From Silvimonas sp. JCM 19000 (GTDB lineage: Bacteria; Pseudomonadota; Gammaproteobacteria; Burkholderiales; Chitinibacteraceae): a stretch of 10,433 nucleotides of DNA. Below, piece after piece: positions 1 through 6,812 of this stretch (position 1 is its first letter; each line of letters opens with the position of its first letter). The position numbers and the translations under genes are program-made. The stretch lies in assembly GCA_001313065.1 (NCBI GenBank), contig BBFD01000138.1, forward strand, positions 1 through 10,433. Direction: 5' to 3'. The notes under the pieces were generated by a model. That model was not told the DNA's origin. It saw only the letters and a list, made by a program, of their open reading frames with translations, and did no database searches.

Positions 1-470
1 GCGACCAGCCGGGTTTCGCCCAGCAGTTCTTCCATGATCTGGCTGCGGCTGATAATGCCGGCGCGCCAGGCGGTCTCGCTGGTTTGCGCGGCTTGGGCCG
101 GGGCCGCCACGCTGAGGGCTTGTGCCACCTTGTCCAGCAACACGCGGGCATCAAACGGTTTGGTCAGATAGCAGAACACGCCGCGTTCCATCGCCTCGAC
201 CGCATCGGGAATGGTGCCGTGGGCGGTCAGCATGATCACCGGCAAACCGGCGTAGCGTTGGCGCAATTGCTCGAACAGCGCCATGCCATCCTGGCCGGGC
301 AAGCGCACATCGCTGATCACCAGCTCGGGCCGTTCATGCCCGATTTGCGCCAGCGCGGCTTCGGCCGAGGCGGCGGTAGACACGCGATAACCGGCCGCCT
401 GCAAGCGTAAGGCCATCAACCGCAGCATGTCGGCGTCATCGTCGACAAACAGGATGTGCGGTTTTTCCAT
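1..470 (-). CDS. glrR: Sigma-54-dependent response regulator GlrR/QseF, N-terminal part (cut by window edge)
   Basis: This is the receiver domain of an NtrC-class response regulator. Once phosphorylated by its kinase it activates sigma-54 promoters; in enterobacteria GlrR controls the glmY small RNA and envelope genes. Only the first 156 codons are present, and the AAA+ and DNA-binding domains lie beyond position 1. Visible landmarks are the acidic pocket (D10-D12), phosphoacceptor D54 in VISDVRLPG, T82 in IMLTAHGTIPDA, and K104 in YLTKPFD. TAHGxIPDA and the following GVFxxLTKP are typical of GlrR rather than of NtrC in general. The start at 470 is set by AGGAGA just upstream, inside the end of the preceding lipoprotein gene, whose stop lies 3 bases before this ATG. 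The frame is intact through the visible part. The kinase, lipoprotein, regulator order matches enterobacterial glrK-qseG-glrR. Confidence 0.9.
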   Translation of the reverse strand, partial: MEKPHILFVDDDADMLRLMALRLQAAGYRVSTAASAEAALAQIGHERPELVISDVRLPGQDGMALFEQLRQRYAGLPVIMLTAHGTIPDAVEAMERGVFCYLTKPFDARVLLDKVAQALSVAAPAQAAQTSETAWRAGIISRSQIMEELLGETRLV

Positions 471-473
471 AAC

Positions 474-1014
474 TCATTCTCCTTTGCTGGCCCCCGGCAC
501 TGGCTTGGTCGCCAGATCGCGCTCGACCGCCTTGAGCGCATCAAGTTGCTGCTTGAGCTGGTCGGCGCGTTTTTTTGCGCATCTTTGCCAGCCTGGCTTT
601 GCTTGTCGATCTGGTCTTCCAGCTTGCGCCGTTCGGTCCACATTGCGTTCAGCAACTGGGCATAGGGTTTAAGCGCGTTATCGGCTTTGATCACACTTTC
701 GGTCAGCATGATGGCACGCGCGGTATCGACCGGATTATGCGTGTGGCCTAACAAAATGGCCTGGCGCAAGGTCACATCCGGCGTCTGGATGCCATTGGCG
801 AGTTCCAGCGCGCGTTTGTTCAATTCGCTGGCGGACAGGTCACGCGTTTGTACATAGAACACCGTCAGCGCCCGCATCGGGTCCAGCGGTGCTGCGCGAC
901 CGGGGCAAGCTGGGGCTTGGGTTCTGTTTTGGGTTTGGGCGGCGCGGCACATGCCGCCAACAACACGGCCGCGACCAGGGCCGTCAATAAAAGTCGAAAA
1001 TCAGGGTGTTTCAT
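474..1014 (-). CDS. qseG: QseG-like outer-membrane lipoprotein (two frameshifts)
   Basis: This small lipoprotein is encoded between the GlrK kinase and the GlrR regulator. In E. coli that position belongs to QseG, an outer-membrane lipoprotein that influences GlrK signalling. A signal peptide (MKHPDFRLLLTAL...) ends in lipobox LLAAC with Cys22; Ala at +2 predicts outer-membrane sorting. A Lys/Pro-rich linker follows, then a helical body, then a charged probable coiled coil (about residues 105-165, with TERRKLEDQIDKQ). The frame breaks twice: near 887-915, probably one base missing from the GGGG run at 902-905, and at the T7 run 571-577, where eight are expected. Restoring both gives 180 residues ending VPGASKGE; E. 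coli QseG is longer, about 237. The start at 1014 overlaps the kinase end by 14 bases, which suggests translational coupling. Assignment rests on position and lipoprotein character more than on sequence similarity. Confidence 0.72.
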
Positions 1015-2432
1015 CAGGTATACGGATCCGGAAATGAGCGCCAGGGCCGGCGTTAAGCAAACGCACCGTGCCACCGTGCGCTTCGACCAGTTCGCGCACA
1101 ATCGACAGTCCGATCCCGTGCCCCGGCGCGCTGGTGGATGGCTGACTGCTGCCACGATAGAAAGGTTCGAAGATCCGCGCAACTTCTGCTTCAGGCACGC
1201 CCGGGCCGCTATCGATACAGTCGATTTCCAGGGCGCCATCAGCATGGCGCACGCGCAGCTGGATCTCGCTGTCCTCGGGGCTGAAACGGATGGCATTGGA
1301 GAGCAGATTGCCCACTGCCATCGCCACTTTGTCGGTATCCAGCACCGTGATGACCGGCTCGCCGTCAACATGGACCACCAGCTTGCGGGCCAGCCATTGC
1401 AGCCGCTGTTCGTCCGCCACGCGTTGTACCACGGCCAGCGCATCAGTACGGTCGCGGGTCAGCCGACGCGCCTGGAACGCAATGGTTTGATAGCGCAGCA
1501 AGTCTTCGATGCGCGCCTGCAAGGTCAGCACGTTTTCTTTGAGGATGCCGGTGATTTCGCGTTGCTGCGGTTGCAGCGCGCCGACGATGCCTTCGTCCAG
1601 CAAAGCCACGCCTTCGCGCAGCGCCGCCAATGGCGTTTTAAGCTCATGCGACACGTGATGCAGCACGCGGGTTTTTTTCGGCATCGGCCGCCAGCAAGCG
1701 TTTGCGTAACCAGTCCAGCTGGTTGCCCAGCTGGCGCAAATCGCTCGGGCCCTGAATAACGACGGCGTCGGCAAGGCGGTTTTCGCCCAGCCGGTTGATG
1801 GCCCCGGCGATATGCCGCAATGGCCGGGCAAAGCCAACGCTCCAGCCGATTGCCAGAGCCACGGTCACGCCGATCACTATGCCGATTTGCCAGGTCAGCA
1901 GTTCACGCTGCTGATCCAGTTCCTTGCTGAAGGTGTCGTTACGTGTGGCCAGCCAGCGCTTGGCCAGCGCCTGGATTTCATCATTGTTCTGATGCAGGCC
2001 TTCCAGCTGGGCATAAAGGTACTTCTGCTGGCTGTGCACGTTTTTTTCCACGATTGCGCCAGCACCGACCCGGCGCGTTCGCCATGGGTCACCCAGTCGT
2101 CAAACACGGTGGCGTCGCTGCCCATGCTGCTGCGCACGTTCTGCACCGCAGTGCGGGCATCGCGCCAGGCATCCATATAACGATCACGGAACGTGGAGTC
2201 ATCCAGAATCAAAAAACTGCCGCGCGCCGCGATCCATGGCCAGCGTGCGTTCCTGCAGCTTTTGCACTTCTTCGCCCAGCGTGGCGGCGGCCTGCATCTG
2301 CATGCGGCTTTGCACGCCCAGGCGTTCCAGCGCCAGTAGCGCGTTGACTGAGCTGCCGCCCAGCAGTGCAACGCTCAGCATGAAAATACCGAGTGACCAC
2401 CAGCGAAACGAGCTGTGTGGAAGAATTCTCAT
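1001..2432 (-). CDS. glrK: Sensor histidine kinase GlrK/QseE (three frameshifts)
   Basis: This is a membrane histidine kinase that phosphorylates GlrR. In order it has a transmembrane helix (about residues 12-32), a periplasmic helical sensor region containing MDRGARQFLILDD (the E. coli kinase has a comparable RQYCVLDD segment), a second transmembrane helix (about 178-200, IGIVIGVTVALAIGW), a HAMP region with GENRLADAVVIQGPSDLRQLG, the phosphoacceptor motif VSHELKTPLAALREG (His near residue 260), N box NLLSNAIRFSP, G1 DSGPGVP, F box IFEPFYRG and G2 GHGIGLSIV. The frame breaks at A6 2211-2216 (five expected), T7 2041-2047 (eight expected) and T7 1672-1678 (six expected, judged from helix spacing before the His). 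The corrected length is 476 residues, against about 475 for E. coli GlrK. The start at 2432 has AAGGGG upstream. It is the first gene of the glrK-qseG-glrR operon. Confidence 0.9.
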
Positions 2433-2466
2433 CAGCGGCCCCTTGCGGCAACCGGGTGTTGCCAGT

Positions 2467-2497
2467 CATGCGTGTGCTCCCTACGTCAGCACGCATG
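2467..2497. repeat. Inverted repeat upstream of glrK
   Basis: CATGCGTG at 2467-2474 and CACGCATG at 2490-2497 form an 8-bp perfect inverted repeat with a 15-base spacer. It lies 35 bases upstream of the glrK start, in the only non-coding stretch before the operon. It could be an operator or a leader hairpin. No convincing promoter boxes were found around it, so its role is unassigned. Confidence 0.4.
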
Positions 2498-2551
2498 ATA
2501 GCCATGATCGCCCGCGGCCGCAGTTAACTGGCGGTTTGCCGGGCGCGCCAT

Positions 2552-2755
2552 TCAGCCGGCGCCGTCTCCGGCCAGCACATCCAGATCCTGGCGCACGGGA
2601 AAATCATCCACCGGTGGATGCTCGGCCAGGCAGTACGCCAGGTCGTGACTTTGCATGCACGTCACAAAACTCTGCGCGGCCAGGCCGGTGGCAAAGTCAT
2701 AGATATGATCGGCGACCTGTACTTTGGATTCTGCCAGTTTGATAACGTCTGTCAT
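2552..2755 (-). CDS. Hypothetical 67-residue protein
   Basis: I do not recognise this protein. It begins MTDVIKLAESKVQVAD and ends LDVLAGDGAG. It is soluble-looking, without signal peptide or membrane segment, and contains two cysteines (in FVTCMQ and AYCLAE). The central part looks helical and the C-terminal third is acidic (PPVDDFPVRQDLD). Reality is supported by a strong GGAGG ribosome-binding site (2761-2765) a few bases before the ATG, an uninterrupted frame, and its place between the PRC-barrel gene and the glrK operon on the same strand. The C-terminal end could be affected by an undetected indel, given how common these are in the window. It may be transcribed from its own promoter or by read-through from the PRC-barrel gene. 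Confidence 0.6.
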   Translation of the reverse strand: MTDVIKLAESKVQVADHIYDFATGLAAQSFVTCMQSHDLAYCLAEHPPVDDFPVRQDLDVLAGDGAG

Positions 2756-2768
2756 TGCGACCTCCGTC

Positions 2769-2798
2769 TTTATATATAAGCGCGAGCGGACACAACAA
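2769..2798 (-). promoter_or_regulatory. Candidate sigma-70 promoter for the 67-residue gene
   Basis: Reading the minus strand, TTGTTG (2798-2793) is followed after 18 bases by TATAAA (2774-2769), or after 16 by TATATA (2776-2771). The AT-rich block is conspicuous in this GC-rich DNA. Two cautions apply. The -35 box lies inside the arm of the terminator hairpin, and the predicted start (about 2762-2764) falls inside the GGAGG ribosome-binding site, so the real start may be slightly upstream. Confidence 0.25.
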
Positions 2799-2821
2799 CG
2801 GCGCTCCAGGCGCCGTTGTTG
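2793..2821 (-). terminator. Hairpin, probable terminator of the PRC-barrel gene
   Basis: A perfect 12-bp stem (2793-2804 pairing with 2810-2821, core AACAACGGCGC) encloses the 5-base loop TCCAG. It lies about 70 bases beyond the stop of the minus-strand PRC-barrel gene. On that strand the distal arm ends TTGTTG followed by TGT, a weak T-rich tail. The G+C-rich base of the loop side and the downstream T residues favour intrinsic termination, but the tail is shorter than in textbook cases. Confidence 0.55.
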
Positions 2822-2892
2822 GTGCGACTACAAAGTTCGACCGTTGCAGTGCCGCCGGCAAAGCGGCGCGCTGCGGCGGCGCAAACCCAGGC

Positions 2893-3368
2893 TTAGTGCC
2901 AGTACGGCTCACTACGATAGAACGTATTGATTTCGTTGGCCCAGGTGCTATCGGCCATGCTCGGCCAATGGTCCTTGTCAAAGCCGGGGGCGTTCTTCAG
3001 CGATTCTTTGTCCTGGTTCAGCAGAAACTGTTTGTTATCCACATCCAGCGTCAGCGCTTGCCACGGCACGGCAAACAGCTTGTCACCGATGCCGAGGAAA
3101 CCGCCGAAGGACAGCACTGCATAAGCGATACGACCTTGTTTGACGTCGAGCATGATGCCCTTGATATCGCCCAGTTTTTTTCACCGGCCGGGTTGTACAC
3201 GTCATCGCCTTCCAGCGAGCTGGCCAGCATCAGATCCGGCCCAGGGCCGTCATTCACAAACGATTCGGGCGAGCCCACGATATTTGCATCGCGCGTGCCG
3301 CTCTCCAGACTGCCACCGGTATAACCACGATTCAGATCGGATGAACTGCCGTATTGGTTGATAGCCAT
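2893..3368 (-). CDS. PRC-barrel domain protein (one frameshift)
   Basis: This is a small soluble protein with a PRC-barrel domain, a beta-barrel fold shared by the photosynthetic reaction-centre H subunit and RimM; stand-alone bacterial versions are often stress-related. The N-terminal part (MAINQYGSSSDLNRGY...) is polar and Gly/Ser-rich. The barrel starts near residue 50 with LMLASSLEGDDVYNPAGEK and runs through LGDIKGIMLDVKQGRIAYAVLSFGGFLGIG, DKLFAVPW and LTLDVDNKQFLL. The tail (NAPGFDKDHWPSMAD, ending SEPYWH) is characteristic of one family of these proteins. The frame breaks at T7 3175-3181 (eight expected; five would also fit), and restoring one base gives 158 residues. The start at 3368 has GAGGAG upstream. 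No membrane segment is visible. The gene appears to be transcribed alone, ending at the hairpin downstream. The molecular role of stand-alone members is not established. Confidence 0.85.
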
Positions 3369-3706
3369 GATTTCGGCTCCTCTGTGAGGGTTCTGTTAAC
3401 ACTCAACGCCTGCCCGCATGCTTGAATCCGGGTTGCGCTGCGACGTGCAAACCATGCTACGCACCCGCTCGGCATCAGGTGATCGGTGCTGACCGCGTTA
3501 CCGGGTAGGACACTGGCCGTAACAAAAGCGCGCTTGGCTGGCAGGTGCGAGGGATGTGCGGACGAGGGCTGTCAGAACATTTGCCGCAGGCAAGCAAGTG
3601 CCGCCTGCGCCGGATACATACACTGGCAGTGCCATTCCATCCAGCCAGATCAAGCCTGGCATCACAACGCTTGGGCAGCGGCCTGCGGGGCGCTAAACTG
3701 TCGGCC
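3369..3706. other. Divergent intergenic region, PRC-barrel / phosphopantetheinyl transferase
   Basis: These 338 bases separate divergently transcribed genes. They contain the ribosome-binding site of the PRC-barrel gene at the left edge and a candidate promoter for the transferase at the right edge. No RNA gene, repeat or credible coding frame was seen in between. The open frames here translate to Arg/Pro/Cys-rich sequences without features. Confidence 0.6.
3671..3699 (+). promoter_or_regulatory. Candidate sigma-70 promoter immediately before the phosphopantetheinyl transferase
   Basis: TTGGGC (3671-3676), a 17-base spacer and TAAACT (3694-3699) match the -35 and -10 boxes at 3/6 and 4/6. 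The expected transcription start, 6-8 bases after the -10 box, coincides with the A of the ATG at 3707. This would make a leaderless or nearly leaderless mRNA, which fits the absence of a ribosome-binding site. Confidence 0.35.
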
Positions 3707-4340
3707 ATGCACGCGCTTACGCTTTATCTGATGCCCACCCCGTCGCAACCGCTCACGCTTGATCTGGCGTGGTCGGACAGCACGCGTGCGCGGCTGGCGA
3801 CGTTGACGCATCCGCAACGGCGGCGGCAGTTTGCCTGGGCCGACTGGCCTTGCTGACGGCAGCCAGCAAGACGCTGGGGCGGGCGGTGGCGTTGGACGAT
3901 CTGGTTGAAAAAACCGATGACGCGCCGGTGTTTGCTTCAGCACCGCAACTCTTTACCAGTTTGTCGCACAGTGGCGACTGGGTCGCGCGCTGGTGGCGGA
4001 GCAAGCCTGTGGGGTCGATATCGAAATGCCGCGTCCGCGTAACTGGGCCGCGCTGGGCAAACAGGCTTATTCGGCGGGCGACCTGGGCTGGCTGCTGGCG
4101 GCCTCCGATGGCTTTACCATGCAGCATCGCTTTTATACCTTGTGGACGCTGCGCGAAGCCGCTTTCAAAGGCGGCCATCGCGAGCATGTGTATGGCCCGC
4201 CCGATACCATCCCCACCGGCACCACCATGGCCTTTGGCGAACACGGCGACCTGCATTGGGCCGTCAGCGCCTCCGCGCCGCTACGAGTGAGCGTGCAGAC
4301 CTTGAGCCTGGACGATTATCTTGCTGCCGTCATCGCCTGA
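3707..4340 (+). CDS. 4'-phosphopantetheinyl transferase, Sfp type (two frameshifts)
   Basis: This enzyme transfers the phosphopantetheine arm of coenzyme A to a serine on acyl- or peptidyl-carrier proteins, converting them to the active form. Family signatures are SLSHSGDWVA (residues 86-94), GVDIE with metal-binding D105 and E107, and W147-TLREAAFK155, the counterpart of the WxxKEAxxK motif with catalytic E151 and K155. The frame breaks near 3840 (GGGCCGA should probably be GGGCCCGA) and near 3984-3990 (one base missing before the alanine following WVA). The corrected length is 211 residues, normal for a compact Sfp-type enzyme. The ATG at 3707 has no clear ribosome-binding site; the next ATG, at 3731, is no better. 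No NRPS or PKS genes are nearby, so the carrier-protein partner is unknown. The acetyltransferase gene begins about 30 bases downstream and is probably co-transcribed. Confidence 0.85.
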
Positions 4341-4370
4341 GCCACCGTCTATGTGCCTCCTCCTTCGCTG

Positions 4371-5026
4371 ATGCGGTCCCTGTCTGATCCTGGCCTGTTG
4401 CTGTTTCGCCGCGCGCGGGCGGAAGACGCGCGCTGGCTGGCGCCGCTGGTTTATGCCTCGGCGTGGGAAGAATTCCAGTTTCTGTTGGGGGTAAAGCAGC
4501 CGCAGTGCGAAGCGTTTCTGCAAGCGGCATTGGCGTCGCGGTTTGGGCATTTTTTTTCCTGGCGGCATCACCACGTGGCGTGATGGGCGATGTACCGGTT
4601 TCGGTGATCGGCGTGTACGACGGGCGCAAGGGCCGCTTTGATGCGTTTCCGCTGCTGCTGCAATTGCTGCGGCATTTTGGCTGGCGTCATACCGGCGGCA
4701 TCCTGCTGCGCGCCCTGGCCATGCAACATGCAATGCCGGCGCCCACCCGGCATCAAACCTTGTTGGCGCATTGCGCCACGCATCCGGAAGTGCGGGGGCT
4801 GGGTTTGTTTTCGGCCTTGCTGGCGCAATTGCAGCAAGACCGGCTGATTCCCGCCCGTCGTGATCAAGCCGTTATCCTGGATGTGCTGGCCAGCAATGTG
4901 CGCGCCTTGGCTTTGTATCGGCGTTCAGGCTTTGTCATTACCCGCGATCGGCCCGATGACGGCGTGCCGTTGCAACTGGCGGTCAAACGCATGCAGCTCA
5001 AGGCATCAGCGCGCTCGGGCAATTAA
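4371..5026 (+). CDS. GNAT-family N-acetyltransferase (one frameshift)
   Basis: This is a predicted acetyl-CoA-dependent acyltransferase of the GNAT fold with unknown substrate. The N-terminal strand and helix are LLLFRRARAEDARWLAPLV. A middle strand, RHHHVAVMGDVPVSVIGVYDG, follows. Acetyl-CoA-binding motif A is ATHPEVRGLGLFSALLAQL, a variant of R-G-x-G-x-G/A in which the last position is Phe. Motif B is DVLASNVRALALYRRSGFV. The frame breaks near 4577-4584, where one missing base turns the codons after HHHVA into a stop; the T8 run at 4550-4557 reads correctly. The corrected length is 218 residues. The ATG at 4371 is taken as start; a GTG at 4353 is in frame, and neither has a good ribosome-binding site. 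A long insertion between the middle strand and motif A (about residues 85-125) resembles other uncharacterised GNAT proteins. It follows the transferase gene closely. Confidence 0.8.
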
Positions 5027-5055
5027 GAATTTTCTTGCCTTTGATCAGTCCGCAC

Positions 5056-5082
5056 TAAACTTCTGCGCCGCGCAGCCGACCT
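5056..5082 (+). promoter_or_regulatory. Candidate sigma-28 (FliA) promoter of the DUF5610-like gene
   Basis: TAAA (5056-5059) is separated by exactly 15 bases from GCCGACCT (5075-5082). The flagellar sigma factor FliA recognises TAAA-N15-GCCGATAA; here the -35 core matches 4/4, the first five bases of the -10 match, and the spacing is exact. Transcription would begin near 5088-5090, about 80 bases before the ATG. No competing sigma-70 promoter is evident. This implies late flagellar gene control, although no flagellar gene lies in the window. Confidence 0.5.
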
Positions 5083-5085
5083 ATT

Positions 5086-5099
5086 TGTAATTACATGTA
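5086..5099. repeat. Overlapping palindromes at the predicted transcription start
   Basis: TGTAATTACA (5086-5095) is a perfect 10-bp palindrome, and TACATGTA (5092-5099) is an overlapping 8-bp one, in an AT-rich island within GC-rich DNA. They sit on the predicted start of the sigma-28 candidate promoter, a common place for a repressor operator. No binding protein can be named. Confidence 0.35.
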
Positions 5100-5103
5100 T
5101 CAA

Positions 5104-5151
5104 TAATGCGTTGAACTCACGCCGCCATCGGGCAAGCGCTGCAACGCATTA
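5104..5151. repeat. 10-bp inverted repeat in the leader of the DUF5610-like gene
   Basis: TAATGCGTTG (5104-5113) and CAACGCATTA (5142-5151) are perfect inverted copies separated by 28 bases. The distal arm ends 7 bases before the AGGAGA ribosome-binding site (5158-5163). In RNA this forms a 10-bp stem presenting the ribosome-binding site just outside it; in DNA it could be a paired operator. Confidence 0.5.
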
Positions 5152-5168
5152 CAGGCCAGGAGACCGCC

Positions 5169-5968
5169 ATGGCGCTCAATTTATCCGGTATCAATCTGCA
5201 GTCCGCCACCTACGCCAGCAAACTCAATCAGTTGGCCGACGCTGCCAGCAGCAAGACCAGTAACACCGATACGGCGAGCAGTGCCACGTCGCCAGACAAA
5301 GTAACGCTGGGTGGGGGCGTCGACGCCAGTGCGCTGACGTATTCCAACCCCACGGCCAGCGCCAGCAGCAACGCATCCACCAGCGCCACCGCTAGCGATG
5401 GCACCACCCAGGGCGTCGACCTGGCCAGCATGCTGGCCGACTCCAACGACAAGGTGGCGCAATTTACCCAGATGCTGAGCAACATCCTGCAACAGCAGGG
5501 CTTGACCGCCAGCAAAGTGGTCAGTGGCGAGCAACATATCAGCGCCGATCCGCAGACCATTGCAGCGGCCAAACAGGCGGTGTCGGAAGACGGCGAATTC
5601 GGCGTCAAGAATACGGCCACGCGGATACTCAGTTTTGCCAAGGCAGCCATTGCGGCTGACCCGTCCAAACTGGACCAGATCAAAGACGCAATCCAGAGCG
5701 GCTTTGATCAGGCGGCGCAATATTTTGGCGGCAAGCTGCCCGATATCAGCAACCAGACGCACGACGCATCATGGCTACGCTGGATAGCTGGAGTGCCAAT
5801 GGCATTCCGTCGGGCGATGTGCAGGTGGTGATGCCGAATAGCGATAGCAGCGATGGTAGTGATAGCAGCACGGCCAATCAGACCACGGACGCGGCCAGCA
5901 GCGCCACCACGCTCTACAGCACCACCTCGTTCAGCTATACGCAGACCACCATCCGCACTAGCGCCTGA
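5169..5968 (+). CDS. DUF5610-like Ser/Thr/Ala-rich protein (one frameshift)
   Basis: The function is unknown. The N-terminus (MALNLSGINLQSATYASKL) leads into a low-complexity Ala/Ser/Thr region (about residues 25-85). A folded helical core follows (about 90-215) with MLSNILQQQGLTAS, SEDGEFGVKNTATRILSFA, AADPSKLDQIKDAIQSGF and FGGKLPDISNQTHDAIMATLD. These segments resemble the DUF5610 family as I remember it, especially E/DGxxGVKxTxxRI and GGxLPxIxxQTxDAxM. The C-terminal tail is again Ser/Thr-rich (SDSSDGSDSSTANQTTDA). There is no cleavable signal peptide; low-complexity ends suggest a secreted or surface-associated protein, but this is inference. The frame breaks near 5768, where GCATCATG should probably read GCAATCATG; the corrected length is 266 residues. 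AGGAGA precedes the ATG. The gene stands alone, faces fdhD convergently, and has a probable sigma-28 promoter. Confidence 0.65.
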
Positions 5969-5992
5969 GCGGCCGAGGCCCCTTGGGCTCAG
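5965..5992. terminator. Weak hairpin between convergent genes
   Basis: CTGAGC (5965-5970) pairs with GCTCAG (5987-5992), and an interrupted inner stem CCGAGG/CCTTGG can extend it. It spans the stop codons of the convergent DUF5610-like gene and fdhD, which is where a shared terminator is expected. No T-tract follows on either strand, so it may not be an intrinsic terminator. Confidence 0.25.
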
Positions 5993-6812
5993 CGCCCGGC
6001 CTGGCGGATGCGTTGTGGGTGACTGTAGACAGTCATGCGTTCGCCCCGGGCGAAGCCGATTAGTGTGATGCCTGCTTGTTCGGCCATGCGGATCGCGAGC
6101 GCGGTGGGGGCAGACACGGCGGCCACCACGCTGAACCCCGCCGCTGCCGCCTTGTGCACAATCTCATACGAAGCCCGCGAGCTCATCACGATGATGCCGC
6201 TGCGATCTGTTTGTCTGGCCGTGGCGCCGATCAGCTTGTCCAGCGCGTTATGTCGTCCCACATCTTCGCGCGCAATCACTTGCCCCGGCCGCCACCACAT
6301 CGCCACATGGGTGGCGCCGGTCGCGGCATTCAAAGGCTGCGCTTGCTGCAACAGCGCCATGGCCGCGCTGATGTCGGCGGCATCCAGTTGCTGTGGCTGC
6401 TCACTGTACTGATGGGGCGGATGGCGGCATCCAGCGATTCATAGCCGCACAAGCCACAACCCGTGCGCCCGGCCATGGAGCGGCGCACGGCTTTCAGGGC
6501 CTGGAATTTTGCTTCGACCAGCGTGATTTCAACCGCGATGCCGTCGCAGCCGGGCACGACTTCCAGATCGATCAGTTCAGACGGCTTGGCAATAATGGCT
6601 TCGGACAAGGCAAAGCCCAGCGCAAAGTCTTCCAGATCAAGCGGGCTAGCCATCATCACCGCGTGCGAAATGCCGTTGAACACCAGCGCGATGGCGGTTT
6701 CTTCCGCCACGATCTCCGTCAGCGTCTGGGCCTGGCCGCGCTCGATGCGGATTGCGTTGACGGCCTGGCTGCCGCTGGCCTCAGCGGCATGCGGGAGCAC
6801 GCGCTCGGTCAT
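5989..6812 (-). CDS. fdhD: FdhD, formate dehydrogenase sulfurtransferase (one frameshift)
   Basis: FdhD takes sulfur from the cysteine desulfurase IscS and passes it to the bis-MGD molybdenum cofactor, an essential step for FdhF-type enzymes. Diagnostic features are the CxxC motif in GRTGCGLCGYESL (C119 and C122), EETAIALVFNGI near the N-terminus, and the C-terminal block REDVGRHNALDKLIG, VMSSRASYEIVHKAAAAG, AVSAPTALAIRMAEQAG and LIGFARGERMTVYSHP. The frame breaks at about 6395-6413, between AAIRPIS and the segment leading to LDAADISAAMALLQQ; one base appears missing. The corrected length is 274 residues, against 277 in E. coli. The start at 6812 overlaps the stop of the upstream winged-helix gene as ATGA, indicating translational coupling. 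It is the last gene of the oxidoreductase operon, whose first gene encodes its presumed client. Confidence 0.95.

Noticed and set aside
848..1759. Long open frame on the plus strand opposite qseG/glrK
   Set aside because: It is antisense to the clear kinase and lipoprotein frames, and its translation (His/Gln/Arg-rich) has no domain.
2433..2470. Possible sigma-54 promoter before glrK (minus-strand TGGCAA...TTGCC)
   Set aside because: The GG and GC elements are 12 bases apart where 10 are required, so the spacing does not fit.
2848..2882. GC-rich short inverted repeats (GCCGCC/GGCGGC) after the PRC-barrel gene
   Set aside because: Low-complexity GCC/GGC sequence in GC-rich DNA; a better-defined 12-bp hairpin lies next to it.
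3475..3708. Open frame on the minus strand between the PRC-barrel and transferase genes
   Set aside because: Arg/Pro/Cys-rich, no ribosome-binding site, no family features, and it covers the transferase promoter region.
4550..4557. T8 run in the GNAT gene as the frameshift site
   Set aside because: The reading through the run (FGHFFSWRHHHVA) fits the GNAT strand, so the break is placed about 25 bases later.
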